Positions 31,862 through 40,286 of a stretch of DNA of 45,671 nucleotides are shown one piece after another. The translations under genes and the position numbers were made by a program. Source of the DNA: DAOTYH01 sp034435015 (GTDB lineage Bacteria > Chloroflexota > Anaerolineae > Aggregatilineales > UBA3940). The notes under the pieces were generated by a model, which was not told where the DNA came from, did no database searches, and saw only the letters and a list, made by a program, of their open reading frames with translations. Position 1 is the stretch's first letter. The number at the start of each line of letters is the position of its first letter. The DNA lies in contig DAOTYH010000023.1 of assembly GCA_034435015.1 (NCBI GenBank), forward strand, positions 1-45,671, written 5' to 3'.

Positions 31862-33105
31862 AAGGCCAGTCTCTCTCTGGCCTTGTACAGCGCGGCAATC
31901 AGCCGGTCAACTTCTTCGAAATCGTTGTACAGGTAGAAGCTGGCACGGGTAGAGGCCACCACGCCATAGCGCTGATGGAGCGGCATGGCACAGTGATGAC
32001 CCGCACGCACAGCCACCCCCTCGTAGTTGAGGATCTCGGCAATGTCGTGAGGATGATGATCTGCCATGACCATCGCCGCCAGCCCGCCCCGCAGATTGGC
32101 ATCCGCAGGCCCCAGCACCCGCATTCCCGGCACCTCAGCCAGCCGATCCAGCGCATAAGCCGTGATGGCGATCTCGTGCTGGTGGATGGCTTCCAGCCCG
32201 ACCTTCTCCAGATAATCAATAGCCGCGCCGAGTCCAATCGCCTCAGCGATGCTGGGCGTCCCCGCCTCGAACTTGTAGGGGAGGTCATTCCATACCGCGC
32301 CGCTGAGTTCTACCCGCTTGATCATATCCCCGCCGGCCAGGAAGGGCGGCATGGCCTCCAGAACAGCACGCTTGCCGTACAGAATGCCGATGCCGGTCGG
32401 CCCCAGCATCTTATGGCCGGAGAAGGCGAAGAAATCACAGTCCATAGCCCGCACGTCCACCGGCACATGAGGGGCACTCTGAGCGCCGTCCACCAGTATC
32501 AGCGCCCCGACGGCATGGGCCGCCTCAGCCATCTCGCGCACCGGCTGGATTGTGCCGACCACGTTGGACATGTGCGTCACCGTCACCAGCTTAACCCGCT
32601 CGTCCAGCATGGCGTGGAAGGCCGCCATATCGAGCAGTCCCTCCTCAGTCAGGGGGACAAAGCGCAGTTCGGCGCCGGTCTGCTGGGCTAGAATCTGCCA
32701 TGGGACAATGTTCGAGTGATGCTCCATCTCGGTGGAGATGATCACATCCCCCTGCCTGATGTTGGCCCTTCCCCAGCTCCACGCCACCAGATTGATGCTC
32801 TCGGTGGTGTTGCGGGTGTAGATGATCTCACGAAAAGAGGCGGCGTTAATGAAACGGGCGATCCGTTTGCGTGCGTTCTCGTAGGCGTCGGTGGCCTGCT
32901 CGCTCAGCTTGTGGATGCCGCGATGCACATTGGAGTTATAACGCCGGTAATAGTCGTTCATGGTCTCGATGACGGAGAGCGGCTTCTGGGAGGTGGCGGC
33001 GTTGTCCAGATAGACCAACGGCACACCGGGCCTTACTTCCTGATCGAGGATGGGGAAATCAGCGCGGATCGCTTTGACATCGAGGGGTGTTTTGTAGTCG
33101 TTCAT
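31858..33105 (-). CDS. sufS: Cysteine desulfurase SufS
   Basis: PLP-dependent enzyme of 415 residues that releases sulfur from cysteine as an enzyme persulfide. The PLP lysine is Lys232 in SGHKMLGPTG; the persulfide-forming Cys372 is in RAGHHCAMPL, in the short-loop form of group II desulfurases. It works with the overlapping sufU gene and feeds the SufBCD scaffold encoded 4 kb away. No clear promoter is seen in the 125 bases upstream, which hold only a small GC hairpin at the end of the previous gene. Confidence 0.96.
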   Translation of the reverse strand: MNDYKTPLDVKAIRADFPILDQEVRPGVPLVYLDNAATSQKPLSVIETMNDYYRRYNSNVHRGIHKLSEQATDAYENARKRIARFINAASFREIIYTRNTTESINLVAWSWGRANIRQGDVIISTEMEHHSNIVPWQILAQQTGAELRFVPLTEEGLLDMAAFHAMLDERVKLVTVTHMSNVVGTIQPVREMAEAAHAVGALILVDGAQSAPHVPVDVRAMDCDFFAFSGHKMLGPTGIGILYGKRAVLEAMPPFLAGGDMIKRVELSGAVWNDLPYKFEAGTPSIAEAIGLGAAIDYLEKVGLEAIHQHEIAITAYALDRLAEVPGMRVLGPADANLRGGLAAMVMADHHPHDIAEILNYEGVAVRAGHHCAMPLHQRYGVVASTRASFYLYNDFEEVDRLIAALYKARERLAF

Positions 33106-33230
33106 CTTCTCTGTCTATGTTCAGCTAGCGGCTCAGCGCCAGAGAGCAAATGTCATAGGGATCATACCGTAAACATCGGGCTTATGCTAAAGAGCGAAGC
33201 GCACAGCCCTGAGACACAAGGCCGCCCCCC

Positions 33231-35525
33231 TCACGGGGCACTCAGTGAGACATACCCCAGCCGTACCACGTCCTGCCCCTCCAGCGTCAACAGCCGCCTG
33301 CCGTCCGGCCCGATCAGCCCGGCATACACTTCGTACTCGCCGGCAGGCACGGCGCTGACATCGAGCAGGTAGGTATCGGGGACCTGCTCGCCCGCAGACC
33401 AGATCGAGGTGGGGTAGATTCCGCCGTGCGGCTCGGTCTCCAGTTGGGCCGCCACGACTCCCTGCGGGTCACGTATCTGGATCAGCACGCGGTAGTCGGC
33501 CTGCGGCCTGCGGACTGCCTGCCACATCAGCAGGACTTCCAGCCCGGCCTCTGTGCGGGCCAGCCGGTAGCCTTGCAGGGCAATATCGCCAAACTCAGCC
33601 CTCACGCCGGAAAGGCCGCCCACTTCAGCGGCAAGCTGGAAGGGTATCTTGGCTTGTGCAATGCTCTGCCACGTCAGGTTCAGCGGATCAGGCCCCACCC
33701 CGACGGCCACCTCATAGACGCCGGGCGGCAGGCCGGGCAGAAGCTCCAGCGTGTGGTAGGTAGTGATCAGGCGGCCAGCCGGCCAGCCCGAAAAATCCAC
33801 CTGCCGGCTGGCAAGGGCGGCTACCGCTCCCTGTCGGCTCTGAATGCGGATGGACACATGGCGGGGCTGATCAACCGCCCCGGCAGGGATGAGCCACTCT
33901 AGGCCGACACGCGCTATCCTGCCCGACTCGAGCGGATCAAGCGTGAAGTCAGTGGCAATGCTGTTGAGGATCAGCCCGTCCGGGTACGTCACCATGCTGA
34001 CCAACTGGCGGGTCAGCGGCGGGGGTTCTGTCATACGCTGGAAGATCAGCAGGGGATCATCATCCTCAAAACGCACGGCCTCAGCGTAAGCGGCTGTAAA
34101 CCACGGGTCGCCGGCGGGGGAGTAACCGTCCAGCGACTCAGCCTCGCTGGCCCGCAGGACCACGTAATGCGGCGTGTACGCTCCCAGCCACCAGCCCCCA
34201 TCGCGGCGGGCATACGCATCGGCCAGATCAGGGTGCAACAGCCCCTGATAGTCGAGCAGAAGACGCCCCGACGTATAACCGAGCAGGCCGGCCTGTGTCG
34301 TGCCGACCCAGGCATCAGGGGGCGTATTGTCCCTCAGCCAAGCCCCCGCCTGCCCGTACACTTCCTCTGCCGGTGCGGGGATCAGCGCCTGCCATGCGGC
34401 GGCCCCTTCGAGCGGCGGGGCGTATATCCGCGCACAGCTCTGGCCTGCCGCGCCGGCTGTCAACAGCGCCAGCAGTCCGCCAGCCGCCCATCGGAGGCGT
34501 GCCGGCCTGATCAGAGACACGATCCATGCCGCGCCGAGCGCCGCCAGCCCTGCTACAGCCGGAACAAGCGGCGCGAAGTTCCACGGGTAAACAGCCGCCT
34601 GCAGGACGGTCAAACTGATCAAATGGAGGACAGCCCATCCCCCCAGCAGGATCAGCCAGCGTTGGCCGCGCAGTCTCAGCAGGCCCGGCAGGGCCAGAAG
34701 CGGCAGTCCAACCCACAGCCACGACAGGGCCAGCACCGCCCAGATCAGAGCCGCCAGCCCTTCCGGCGCATTGGCGCCGATCATGCCGGGCAGGAGGTGT
34801 CCCCCCGGCGCCGCAGGCAGGCCCGGCAGTGGCCCGCCTGCCTCAAAGTTGGCCGCCCCGATCAGCAGACCCAGCATCACCAGACCGGCATATACCCACG
34901 CCGGCGCCGGACGGAGAGGCCGCCCCCTGATCAGCGCGTCGGCTGACAGCACCACACCCAGGGCGGCAACCTCAGGCCGCATCAGGGTCGCCAGCCCAAG
35001 CATCAGTGCCGCCCCCGTCCCCTGCTCCTTGAGGTACAGCCAAACCGCCAGCAGGGCCAGCATCATCCACAAAGGCGTTTCCAGCCCCAGCGTTCCCCAC
35101 AACAGGGGGAAGGCCAGGTAGATGCCTGCCGCGGCGGCGGCTGTCCATTTGCCGGCAGGGTAAGCCAGCCCGTACAGGATCAGCCCGCCCAGCGCTACTG
35201 CGGCGGCGCCCATGACATTTCCCCAGAAGGGCAGATCAGCCGCCACCAGCGATCCAAGCGCCAGCAGGGCCGCATAGAGCGGCGCAACTGCCTCGCTCAA
35301 AATAGACTCGCCGGGGTTGTAAGCAAAGCCTGCCCCCCCGGCGAGATTCCGGGCATACCGGTAGATTAGGAAACTGCGGTCCAGGTGACGCGGCACAAAG
35401 AGGGCCGCCATCGCCGCCGCCCCTGCTAACAGAACAGCCCCGCTGATCAGCTCAACCTGCCGTGCCGACAGCCAACCGATCAGGCCGCGCCGTGGTGTTG
35501 GAGGTGTTTGAGGCGGTTGGGACAT
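33231..35525 (-). CDS. Polytopic membrane glycosyltransferase-like protein (GT-C fold)
   Basis: Protein of 764 residues. About ten to twelve membrane helices occupy residues 25-350. The first outer loop contains LDRSFLIYRYARNLAGGAGF and YNPGES, like the arabinofuranosyltransferase/ArnT group in which an Asp at this place is catalytic. The outer C-terminal half (about 370-764) has a mixed domain and beta-sandwich-like repeats. It probably transfers a sugar from a polyprenyl carrier on the outer face of the membrane. Donor unknown. It starts 45 bases after the DsbA-like gene and may share its transcript. Confidence 0.82.
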   Translation of the reverse strand: MSQPPQTPPTPRRGLIGWLSARQVELISGAVLLAGAAAMAALFVPRHLDRSFLIYRYARNLAGGAGFAYNPGESILSEAVAPLYAALLALGSLVAADLPFWGNVMGAAAVALGGLILYGLAYPAGKWTAAAAAGIYLAFPLLWGTLGLETPLWMMLALLAVWLYLKEQGTGAALMLGLATLMRPEVAALGVVLSADALIRGRPLRPAPAWVYAGLVMLGLLIGAANFEAGGPLPGLPAAPGGHLLPGMIGANAPEGLAALIWAVLALSWLWVGLPLLALPGLLRLRGQRWLILLGGWAVLHLISLTVLQAAVYPWNFAPLVPAVAGLAALGAAWIVSLIRPARLRWAAGGLLALLTAGAAGQSCARIYAPPLEGAAAWQALIPAPAEEVYGQAGAWLRDNTPPDAWVGTTQAGLLGYTSGRLLLDYQGLLHPDLADAYARRDGGWWLGAYTPHYVVLRASEAESLDGYSPAGDPWFTAAYAEAVRFEDDDPLLIFQRMTEPPPLTRQLVSMVTYPDGLILNSIATDFTLDPLESGRIARVGLEWLIPAGAVDQPRHVSIRIQSRQGAVAALASRQVDFSGWPAGRLITTYHTLELLPGLPPGVYEVAVGVGPDPLNLTWQSIAQAKIPFQLAAEVGGLSGVRAEFGDIALQGYRLARTEAGLEVLLMWQAVRRPQADYRVLIQIRDPQGVVAAQLETEPHGGIYPTSIWSAGEQVPDTYLLDVSAVPAGEYEVYAGLIGPDGRRLLTLEGQDVVRLGYVSLSAP

Positions 35526-35570
35526 CGTCTGTCAGTCAGGGCACAAGGCCGCGCCGCGTTGTCCTGATGC

Positions 35571-36329
35571 TCAGCGCGCCGCAAGCTCCTGATCAATGAT
35601 GGCCTGAAAGTTAGCCAGCGGCTGTGCACCGATCAGCCGTATCCCGTTGATGAAAAAGGTCGGTGTGCCTGTGACCCCGTACGACATCCCCTCCTGGAGG
35701 TCGGCGGTCACCTCATCGGCGTATCTGCCGCTGTCCAGACATTCGTTGAACTGCTCCGTGTCAAGCCCTAACTGTTCAGCAAAGCTCTTTAGGGCATCTT
35801 CGCTCAGGTTAGGCGAGTTGGCAAACAGCAGGTCATGCATCTCCCAGTACTGCCCTTGCTCATTGGCGCATTCGGAGGCCTCAGCGGCCTTCTGAGCAAA
35901 GGGATGAATCTGGTTAAGCGGGAAATCACGGAAGACAAACCGCACCTGATCGCCGTACCGCTCCAGCAGGGCATCCAGCGTCTGATCGCGGAACGTCTTG
36001 CAGTACGGGCACTGAAAGTCGCTGAACTCCACGATGGTCACGGGAGCGTCCGCCGGGCCGATGGCCGGGTCGCCGCCGTCGCTCACCTGAACGCGCTGAG
36101 GGAGAGCGGTCGGCTGTTGAACACCCCCCTGCGCCGGAATGGGAGCCGCATCGAGCCGGGCCTGCGCGGCATTCCGCTGAAAAACAGCGTCGGCCAGAAC
36201 GTAGCCCAACACCCCCCCAAGGATAAAAAGGGCCAGCCCCACTGCACCGGTCACTACCCACGACTTCTTAATCACAATCACATCACTATTATTCTCTACC
36301 AATTCACTACCCTGCCTCTCAGATTTCAT
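35571..36329 (-). CDS. Membrane-anchored DsbA-family thioredoxin-like oxidoreductase
   Basis: Protein of 252 residues: a short cytoplasmic tail, one membrane helix (about 24-48), a linker and a DsbA-type domain (about 88-252). The active site CPYC is Cys107-Cys110 and the cis-Pro loop is GVTGTPTFFING. It should form or shuffle disulfides outside the membrane. The start at 36329 has GGGGAG six bases upstream; the open frame to 36446 covers the promoter. Divergent from a regulator operon across an AT-rich control region. Confidence 0.92.
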   Translation of the reverse strand: MKSERQGSELVENNSDVIVIKKSWVVTGAVGLALFILGGVLGYVLADAVFQRNAAQARLDAAPIPAQGGVQQPTALPQRVQVSDGGDPAIGPADAPVTIVEFSDFQCPYCKTFRDQTLDALLERYGDQVRFVFRDFPLNQIHPFAQKAAEASECANEQGQYWEMHDLLFANSPNLSEDALKSFAEQLGLDTEQFNECLDSGRYADEVTADLQEGMSYGVTGTPTFFINGIRLIGAQPLANFQAIIDQELAAR

Positions 36330-36380
36330 CTGCTTCTCCCCTCTCTTCTCTCCCTCAGTACAGGTATGAAATGTACTCAG

Positions 36381-36409
36381 ATCGTAGTCAGAATGAGCCT
36401 GACGGTCAA
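36381..36409 (-). promoter_or_regulatory. Promoter of the DsbA-like gene
   Basis: On the minus strand TTGACC (36409-36404), a 17-base spacer and TACGAT (36386-36381), about 50 bases before the ATG at 36329. Confidence 0.55.
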
Positions 36410-36439
36410 ATAGAAATGCCGTTTTCTGAATAGCGCCTC

Positions 36440-36468
36440 TTGACAAGGACTGGCCGATTAGATATACT
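36440..36468 (+). promoter_or_regulatory. Promoter of the 77-residue protein and ArsR-type regulator
   Basis: TTGACA (36440-36445), a 17-base spacer and TATACT (36463-36468). Confidence 0.8.
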
Positions 36469-36477
36469 TTAAGTTGT

Positions 36478-36491
36478 TAGATAATTATCTA
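36478..36491. repeat. Candidate operator TAGAT-N4-ATCTA
   Basis: Perfect palindrome with spacer AATT, nine bases after the -10 box. A second TAGAT/ATCTA pair with a 15-base spacer follows at about 36497-36521. The same palindrome covers the sufR2 start site at 27657-27670. The region 36447-36571 is markedly AT-rich. Confidence 0.6.
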
Positions 36492-36571
36492 GTTAATAGA
36501 TGTTGAATTAGTTTATATCTAGTCATCGTGCGTCTATCGAGTGCAGGCATTGTGTCAGGAGAAGGACTAAA

Positions 36572-36805
36572 ATGTATCAGAACGAAATACCTCAGGATTA
36601 TCTGGTGTGGTCAAGCTTGGCCGAAAACCGCCGGCAGGAATTGCTGGAAAGCCCTGAGACGGCACAGCCCGCCGCCCCCTCCCGTACCGGGCAGGCCGGC
36701 TGGGCGGCGCGGCAGGTCGGTCAGGCACTCCGTCAAGCAGGGACTCTGCTGGTGAGCACCGCCGAGCGTCTTGAGGGCGGTGAAATCCAGCCGGCGGCTT
36801 CGTAA
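36572..36805 (+). CDS. Small 77-residue protein, unknown
   Basis: Not recognised. The product has an acidic N-terminal third (YQNEIPQDYLVWSSLAENRR), a Pro/Ala-rich middle and an amphipathic helix AARQVGQALRQAGTLLVSTA near the end. No membrane span, Cys or signal is visible. A strong ribosome site AGGAGAAGGA (36557-36566) and a consensus promoter upstream support it as a real gene. It is first in an operon with the ArsR-type regulator, which starts 86 bases later. Confidence 0.75.
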   Translation: MYQNEIPQDYLVWSSLAENRRQELLESPETAQPAAPSRTGQAGWAARQVGQALRQAGTLLVSTAERLEGGEIQPAAS

Positions 36806-36891
36806 GGTCTAAGGTGCACTTTGGCGCAGGGTGTTCTTCGTCCGCCGGCAGACCTCGGCACGGCTGGGCCACAGGAAAGGGGAGATGGACC

Positions 36892-37944
36892 ATGCCCTCA
36901 CGCCTCATTTGGGACTGCGGCACAGCCTACGACCTGTTCATCAGCCTTGTGGTCATGCACCAGCCCGAAGAATACAACCTGCGAGCCTCATGGGCGGCGG
37001 GGATGCGCTCCCGCCTGCCCGGCCCGGAACGTGAATTCCTCGAACAGTTGGGGGCTTTTCTGGAGGTCCCGCTGGAGTGGGTCTTGAGCCTGCCTGCCCC
37101 CAAAGACGGCCTAACCGCCTTACAGGTTTTGAAGCAACTTCGCCCGGCAGACCGCCTGCCTGCCTTATTTCTGCCGGGCGAAGACTTCCCCACTCTGCGG
37201 GATATTGTACAGTCTGTCTATGAACGCCGCACATGGCACAAAGCCGATGTAGACGCCGCGCGGGCGGCCATCCGCCAGCATGAGAAGGGTGTCCTGTCTG
37301 CGGAACAGGTCGAGAAGATGCTGGGCTGGTGGGCCTCTCCAGAGGAGTTTGGCGAGCGGTATCTGAGCGCTTTACAGGCCTACTACGAGGTTTTCTTTGC
37401 CGAAGAGGAACGGCGTATTTCCCCCGCCCTCACCGAAGCGCTGGCCCGCGCCCAGCGTCTGGCCGAGCAGATGGAACTGCCCCTGCTGGTCCACGAACTT
37501 TCACAGGGTGTGCAGTTCGAGAACCTGTCTCATGTGCCTGAATGGGTTTTTGCCCCTTCGTTCTGGAGCACGCCGCTGGTATTTTACCGGCAGATCAGCC
37601 CGGAGCGGGTGTTACTGGTCTTCGGAGCGCGCCCGCCGGATGCTTCGCTGGTGCCCGGCGACGCACCAGACGGGCTGATGCGTCCTCTGAAGGCCCTTTC
37701 AGACTCAACCCGCCTGCGCATTCTGCGCTACCTCTTTCATGAACAGCCGCTTTCCCCCTCCCAGCTTTCCCGCCGCCTGCGGCTTCGTGCCCCGACCGTG
37801 ATTCATCATCTGCACGTACTGCGGCTGGCCGGGCTGGTCCAGGTCATGGTGGGGGCCGGCAAAGAGCGCCGCTACGCCCTGCGTCCGGAGGGCATCGCAA
37901 CGACTTTTGCGCATCTGCAAGAATTCCTGGAGAAGGAGGAATGA
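36892..37944 (+). CDS. ArsR-type winged-helix regulator with large N-terminal domain
   Basis: Protein of 350 residues. The C-terminal part (about 263-345) is an ArsR-like winged helix: LKALSDSTRLRILRYL, then APTVIHHLHVLRLAGLVQV as recognition helix. The 260-residue N-terminal part is helical and not recognised; it may bind the signal. The cysteine metal site of classical ArsR proteins is absent. The start at 36892 has GGGGAG about seven bases upstream; the open frame further upstream is unsupported. The palindromes upstream of its operon are its likely targets, and the divergent DsbA-like gene may be regulated too. Confidence 0.85.
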   Translation: MPSRLIWDCGTAYDLFISLVVMHQPEEYNLRASWAAGMRSRLPGPEREFLEQLGAFLEVPLEWVLSLPAPKDGLTALQVLKQLRPADRLPALFLPGEDFPTLRDIVQSVYERRTWHKADVDAARAAIRQHEKGVLSAEQVEKMLGWWASPEEFGERYLSALQAYYEVFFAEEERRISPALTEALARAQRLAEQMELPLLVHELSQGVQFENLSHVPEWVFAPSFWSTPLVFYRQISPERVLLVFGARPPDASLVPGDAPDGLMRPLKALSDSTRLRILRYLFHEQPLSPSQLSRRLRLRAPTVIHHLHVLRLAGLVQVMVGAGKERRYALRPEGIATTFAHLQEFLEKEE

Positions 37945-37964
37945 CCCCGCTTCCTCCTCATTGT

Positions 37965-38002
37965 GACGGCGGAGAGTTCCTCCCTCTCCGCCGTCCTCTT
38001 TT
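37965..38002 (+). terminator. Strong intrinsic terminator
   Basis: GACGGCGGAGAG (37965-37976) pairs over 12 bp with CTCTCCGCCGTC (37984-37995) across a seven-base loop, followed by CTCTTTT. Confidence 0.92.
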
Positions 38003-38065
38003 GCCGGAGGCAGTGCCCTCATAGCGGCGGCCTCAGAATGTGCCCGCTGGTTCTGTTTCAAGGGG

Positions 38066-38094
38066 TTGTCCTCAGGCCGGATTAGCGGTAAAAT
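38066..38094 (+). promoter_or_regulatory. Promoter of the two-tRNA unit
   Basis: TTGTCC (38066-38071), a 17-base spacer and TAAAAT (38089-38094) end 11 bases before tRNA-Gly. Confidence 0.75.
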
Positions 38095-38105
38095 GCGGTT
38101 AGAAC

Positions 38106-38176
38106 GCGGGCATGGTGTAATGGTAACACATCAGCCTTCCAAGCTGTTGTTACGGGTTCGAATCCCGTTGCCCGCT
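38106..38176 (+). tRNA. tRNA-Gly (anticodon TCC)
   Basis: Acceptor arms GCGGGCA and TGCCCGC pair, the anticodon loop CTTCCAA reads TCC, the T-arm GGGTTCGAATCCC is complete and the discriminator is T, as usual for bacterial tRNA-Gly. CCA is not encoded. Confidence 0.96.
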
Positions 38177-38180
38177 CTGG

Positions 38181-38256
38181 GGGCCTGTAGCTCAGCGGTC
38201 AGAGCGGCCGGCTCATAACCGGTTGGTCGCAGGTTCGAATCCTGCCGGGCCCACCA
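38181..38256 (+). tRNA. tRNA with CAT anticodon, probably tRNA-Ile2
   Basis: Acceptor arms GGGCCTG and CGGGCCC pair, the anticodon loop CTCATAA reads CAT within a CCGG/CCGG stem, and CCA is encoded. The variable loop TTGGTCGC and general layout resemble E. coli ileX (lysidine-modified CAT) more than elongator Met, and it is not an initiator. It starts four bases after tRNA-Gly. Confidence 0.9.
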
Positions 38257-38276
38257 TCAACCCTAGAGATACTTCC

Positions 38277-39092
38277 TTGAACAATCCGCCCTCCCCCGAT
38301 CCGAAGCGCCTGGCCCAAGTCCGTTGTTTCCTGCTGGATATGGACGGCACATTCTATCTGGGCAATTCCCTTCTGCCGGGCGCTCACGACTTGATCAGTG
38401 TGCTGGACAGGCGCGGGACAGACTACCTCTTTCTGACCAACAACTCCTCTCACAACCGCGCGTTCTACGCCCAGAAGCTCCGTGCTATGGGGCTGGACAT
38501 CCCCGATGAGCGGGTCTTTACATCCGGTGAGGCCGCCGCGCTCATGCTGGCGGATCAGAAGCCGGGCGCCCGTATTTTCCTGATGGGCACACCCGACCTG
38601 CAAGACGAGTTTCGTCAGCACGGCTTTGAGCTGGTCGAGGATGAGCCGGATTTTGTCGTGCTGGGGTTCGACACCACCCTGACCTACAACCGGTTGTGGC
38701 GCCTATGCGATTTGGTACGCGCCGGCCTGCCGTACATTGCCACCCATGCCGATCTGAATTGCCCCATCGAAGGCGGCGGCTTTATGCCCGATGCGGGCGC
38801 GATGATCGCCTTTGTGGAAGCTTCAACCGGGCGGCGGCCCGACTTGATCGTCGGCAAGCCCAACCGCCCCATCATTGAGGCTCTGGAGCGCAAGACCGGC
38901 CAGCCTGCCGGCGCCCTGTGCATGGTCGGCGACCGGCTGTACACCGATGTAGCCATGGGGGCGCACGGCATCGTCACCGTTCTGGTCTTGAGCGGAGAGA
39001 CCAAACGCGAGGATTTGCGGAAATCCCCTCACCGGCCTGACTACGTGATGGAAAACCTCATCGAGCTGGCGATGACATTGTGGGGGTTGTGA
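38277..39092 (+). CDS. HAD-superfamily phosphatase, class IIA (NagD-like)
   Basis: Phosphatase of about 271 residues. Motif I is LLDMDGTFYLG with nucleophile Asp21 and acid/base Asp23, motif II is LTNNSS, and the C-terminal motifs are VGKPNRPIIEAL and MVGDRLYTDVAMG. The IIA subclass removes phosphate from small metabolites such as nucleotides, 4-nitrophenyl phosphate or glycerol phosphate. The best start is TTG at 38277, twenty bases after the tRNA, with no good ribosome site; earlier starts lie inside the tRNA. It may be transcribed with the tRNAs. Confidence 0.88.
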   Translation: MNNPPSPDPKRLAQVRCFLLDMDGTFYLGNSLLPGAHDLISVLDRRGTDYLFLTNNSSHNRAFYAQKLRAMGLDIPDERVFTSGEAAALMLADQKPGARIFLMGTPDLQDEFRQHGFELVEDEPDFVVLGFDTTLTYNRLWRLCDLVRAGLPYIATHADLNCPIEGGGFMPDAGAMIAFVEASTGRRPDLIVGKPNRPIIEALERKTGQPAGALCMVGDRLYTDVAMGAHGIVTVLVLSGETKREDLRKSPHRPDYVMENLIELAMTLWGL

Positions 39093-39115
39093 GATCGCTC
39101 TTGGCAGGATCGCTC

Positions 39116-39152
39116 AGGGGGGCATCCCGCATGGGACGCCCCCCTGTTTTTT
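39116..39152. terminator. Bidirectional-type terminator between convergent genes
   Basis: AGGGGGGC (39116-39123) pairs with GCCCCCCT (39138-39145), with inner CCC/GGG pairs, followed by GTTTTTT on the plus strand. It separates the HAD gene from the convergent DRTGG gene. Confidence 0.88.
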
Positions 39153-39160
39153 CCCTTCAT

Positions 39161-40228
39161 TTACAGCCCCAGCAGGCTGAATAACTGCTTGTAATCCACG
39201 TTTTGTGCCATGAGCGCTTCGAAGTGGGCCAGCTTCTCGGCCTGACCTAGGCGGGTCTTGCCGTAGATGCGGTCAATTGCCTCGACAGTCTCCATCGTGT
39301 TGGTCGGGACAACCAAAATCGCCACGCCCCGTTCAGCCGCGCGTTCCACGACCTCAACAGCAGGGCGCAGATTGCCGGTCAGCACCAGGCAGACGGTTGA
39401 CGTGTCCAGCGCCGCCAACTGGATGTCCGTGCGGTCGCCGCCGGTGATGACCGCCTTGTTCTGATGAACACGGAAACGGGAGAGGGCTTCCTGAGCACCC
39501 ATCGCCCCCACCATCAGCGACTCGATCAGGGCATCTTTGCGACCCTCACCGGTGATGAACTTGGCACTCAGCGACTCGGCCAGCTCACCGACGCTGATGG
39601 CAGAAAGCTGGGCGCGTTCCGGCAGAGCACCCAGCACCTGCACCCCACGCTGGGCGAGGAAGGGGATAGCACGCTTGTGGATGAAGTCCATCTCCTGTTC
39701 AGGCACGCGGTTGAAGATCACGCCCAGCAGGCGGTCGCCTAGACGGAAGCGGGCTGTCAGGGCATCATCCATGATCTGCATCCGCCCGTGATACTTGACA
39801 ACCACCAGCACAGGGGCATCGAGCATCTCGGCCACCATAGCAGGCGACAGATTCAAAACATACCCCTCGCGGAGGCTGGCGCCCCCCTCCAGCAGGATGA
39901 CATCCTTGCCGGCGGCATGGCGGTTAAACGCCTCTTGAATCTGGCCGCGCAACTGGCATTCATCCTCTTCCTCGAGGCACTCAGGCGGGATGTTTGGGGT
40001 CACCACCACCGGCGAGAGGTCCCATGGCGGCACATCCAGCGACAGGACATTCCTGACAAACGTGGCATCCTCATCCACAACATGCCCTTCAAGCTGGGCA
40101 GGCTGATAGCTGACAGGTTTGAGGTAGCCTACCTTATACCCCTCTGCCTGCAGCCGCTTACCGATTGCAAGGCAAATGGCTGTCTTGCCAGACCAATTCT
40201 CAATAGATGTGATATAGAGGGCTTTCAT
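39161..40228 (-). CDS. DRTGG-domain protein (stand-alone N-terminal part of phosphotransacetylase)
   Basis: Protein of 355 residues like the regulatory N-terminus of long phosphotransacetylases. It has a dethiobiotin-synthetase-like P-loop domain (SIENWSGKTAICLAIG at about 8-23, then LLEGGASL near 116), then a DRTGG domain (about 210-320, ITGGDRTDIQLAAL). The phosphotransacetylase catalytic domain is absent. It lies 58 bases downstream of the ADP-forming acyl-CoA synthetase gene, an enzyme that performs the equivalent acetyl-CoA to acetate conversion. A regulatory role on that enzyme is inferred from position only. Confidence 0.88.
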   Translation of the reverse strand: MKALYITSIENWSGKTAICLAIGKRLQAEGYKVGYLKPVSYQPAQLEGHVVDEDATFVRNVLSLDVPPWDLSPVVVTPNIPPECLEEEDECQLRGQIQEAFNRHAAGKDVILLEGGASLREGYVLNLSPAMVAEMLDAPVLVVVKYHGRMQIMDDALTARFRLGDRLLGVIFNRVPEQEMDFIHKRAIPFLAQRGVQVLGALPERAQLSAISVGELAESLSAKFITGEGRKDALIESLMVGAMGAQEALSRFRVHQNKAVITGGDRTDIQLAALDTSTVCLVLTGNLRPAVEVVERAAERGVAILVVPTNTMETVEAIDRIYGKTRLGQAEKLAHFEALMAQNVDYKQLFSLLGL

Positions 40229-40286
40229 TCGTTTTTCTCTCCCTGAGCGATGGTTGAGGCATTCGATAGCTGACGACCACCCGCTA

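Noticed and set aside
31849..32691. 280-codon open frame on the plus strand
   Set aside because: Antisense shadow of sufS in GC-rich DNA; its composition is rich in His, Arg and Gln as in other shadows.
34167..34946. 259-codon open frame on the plus strand
   Set aside because: Antisense shadow of the GT-C membrane protein gene; Arg/Gln-rich with no domain.
36892..37944. Metal-sensing ArsR repressor
   Set aside because: The winged helix matches ArsR, but the ELCVC-type metal site is missing and the N-terminal domain is large, so metal sensing is not supported.
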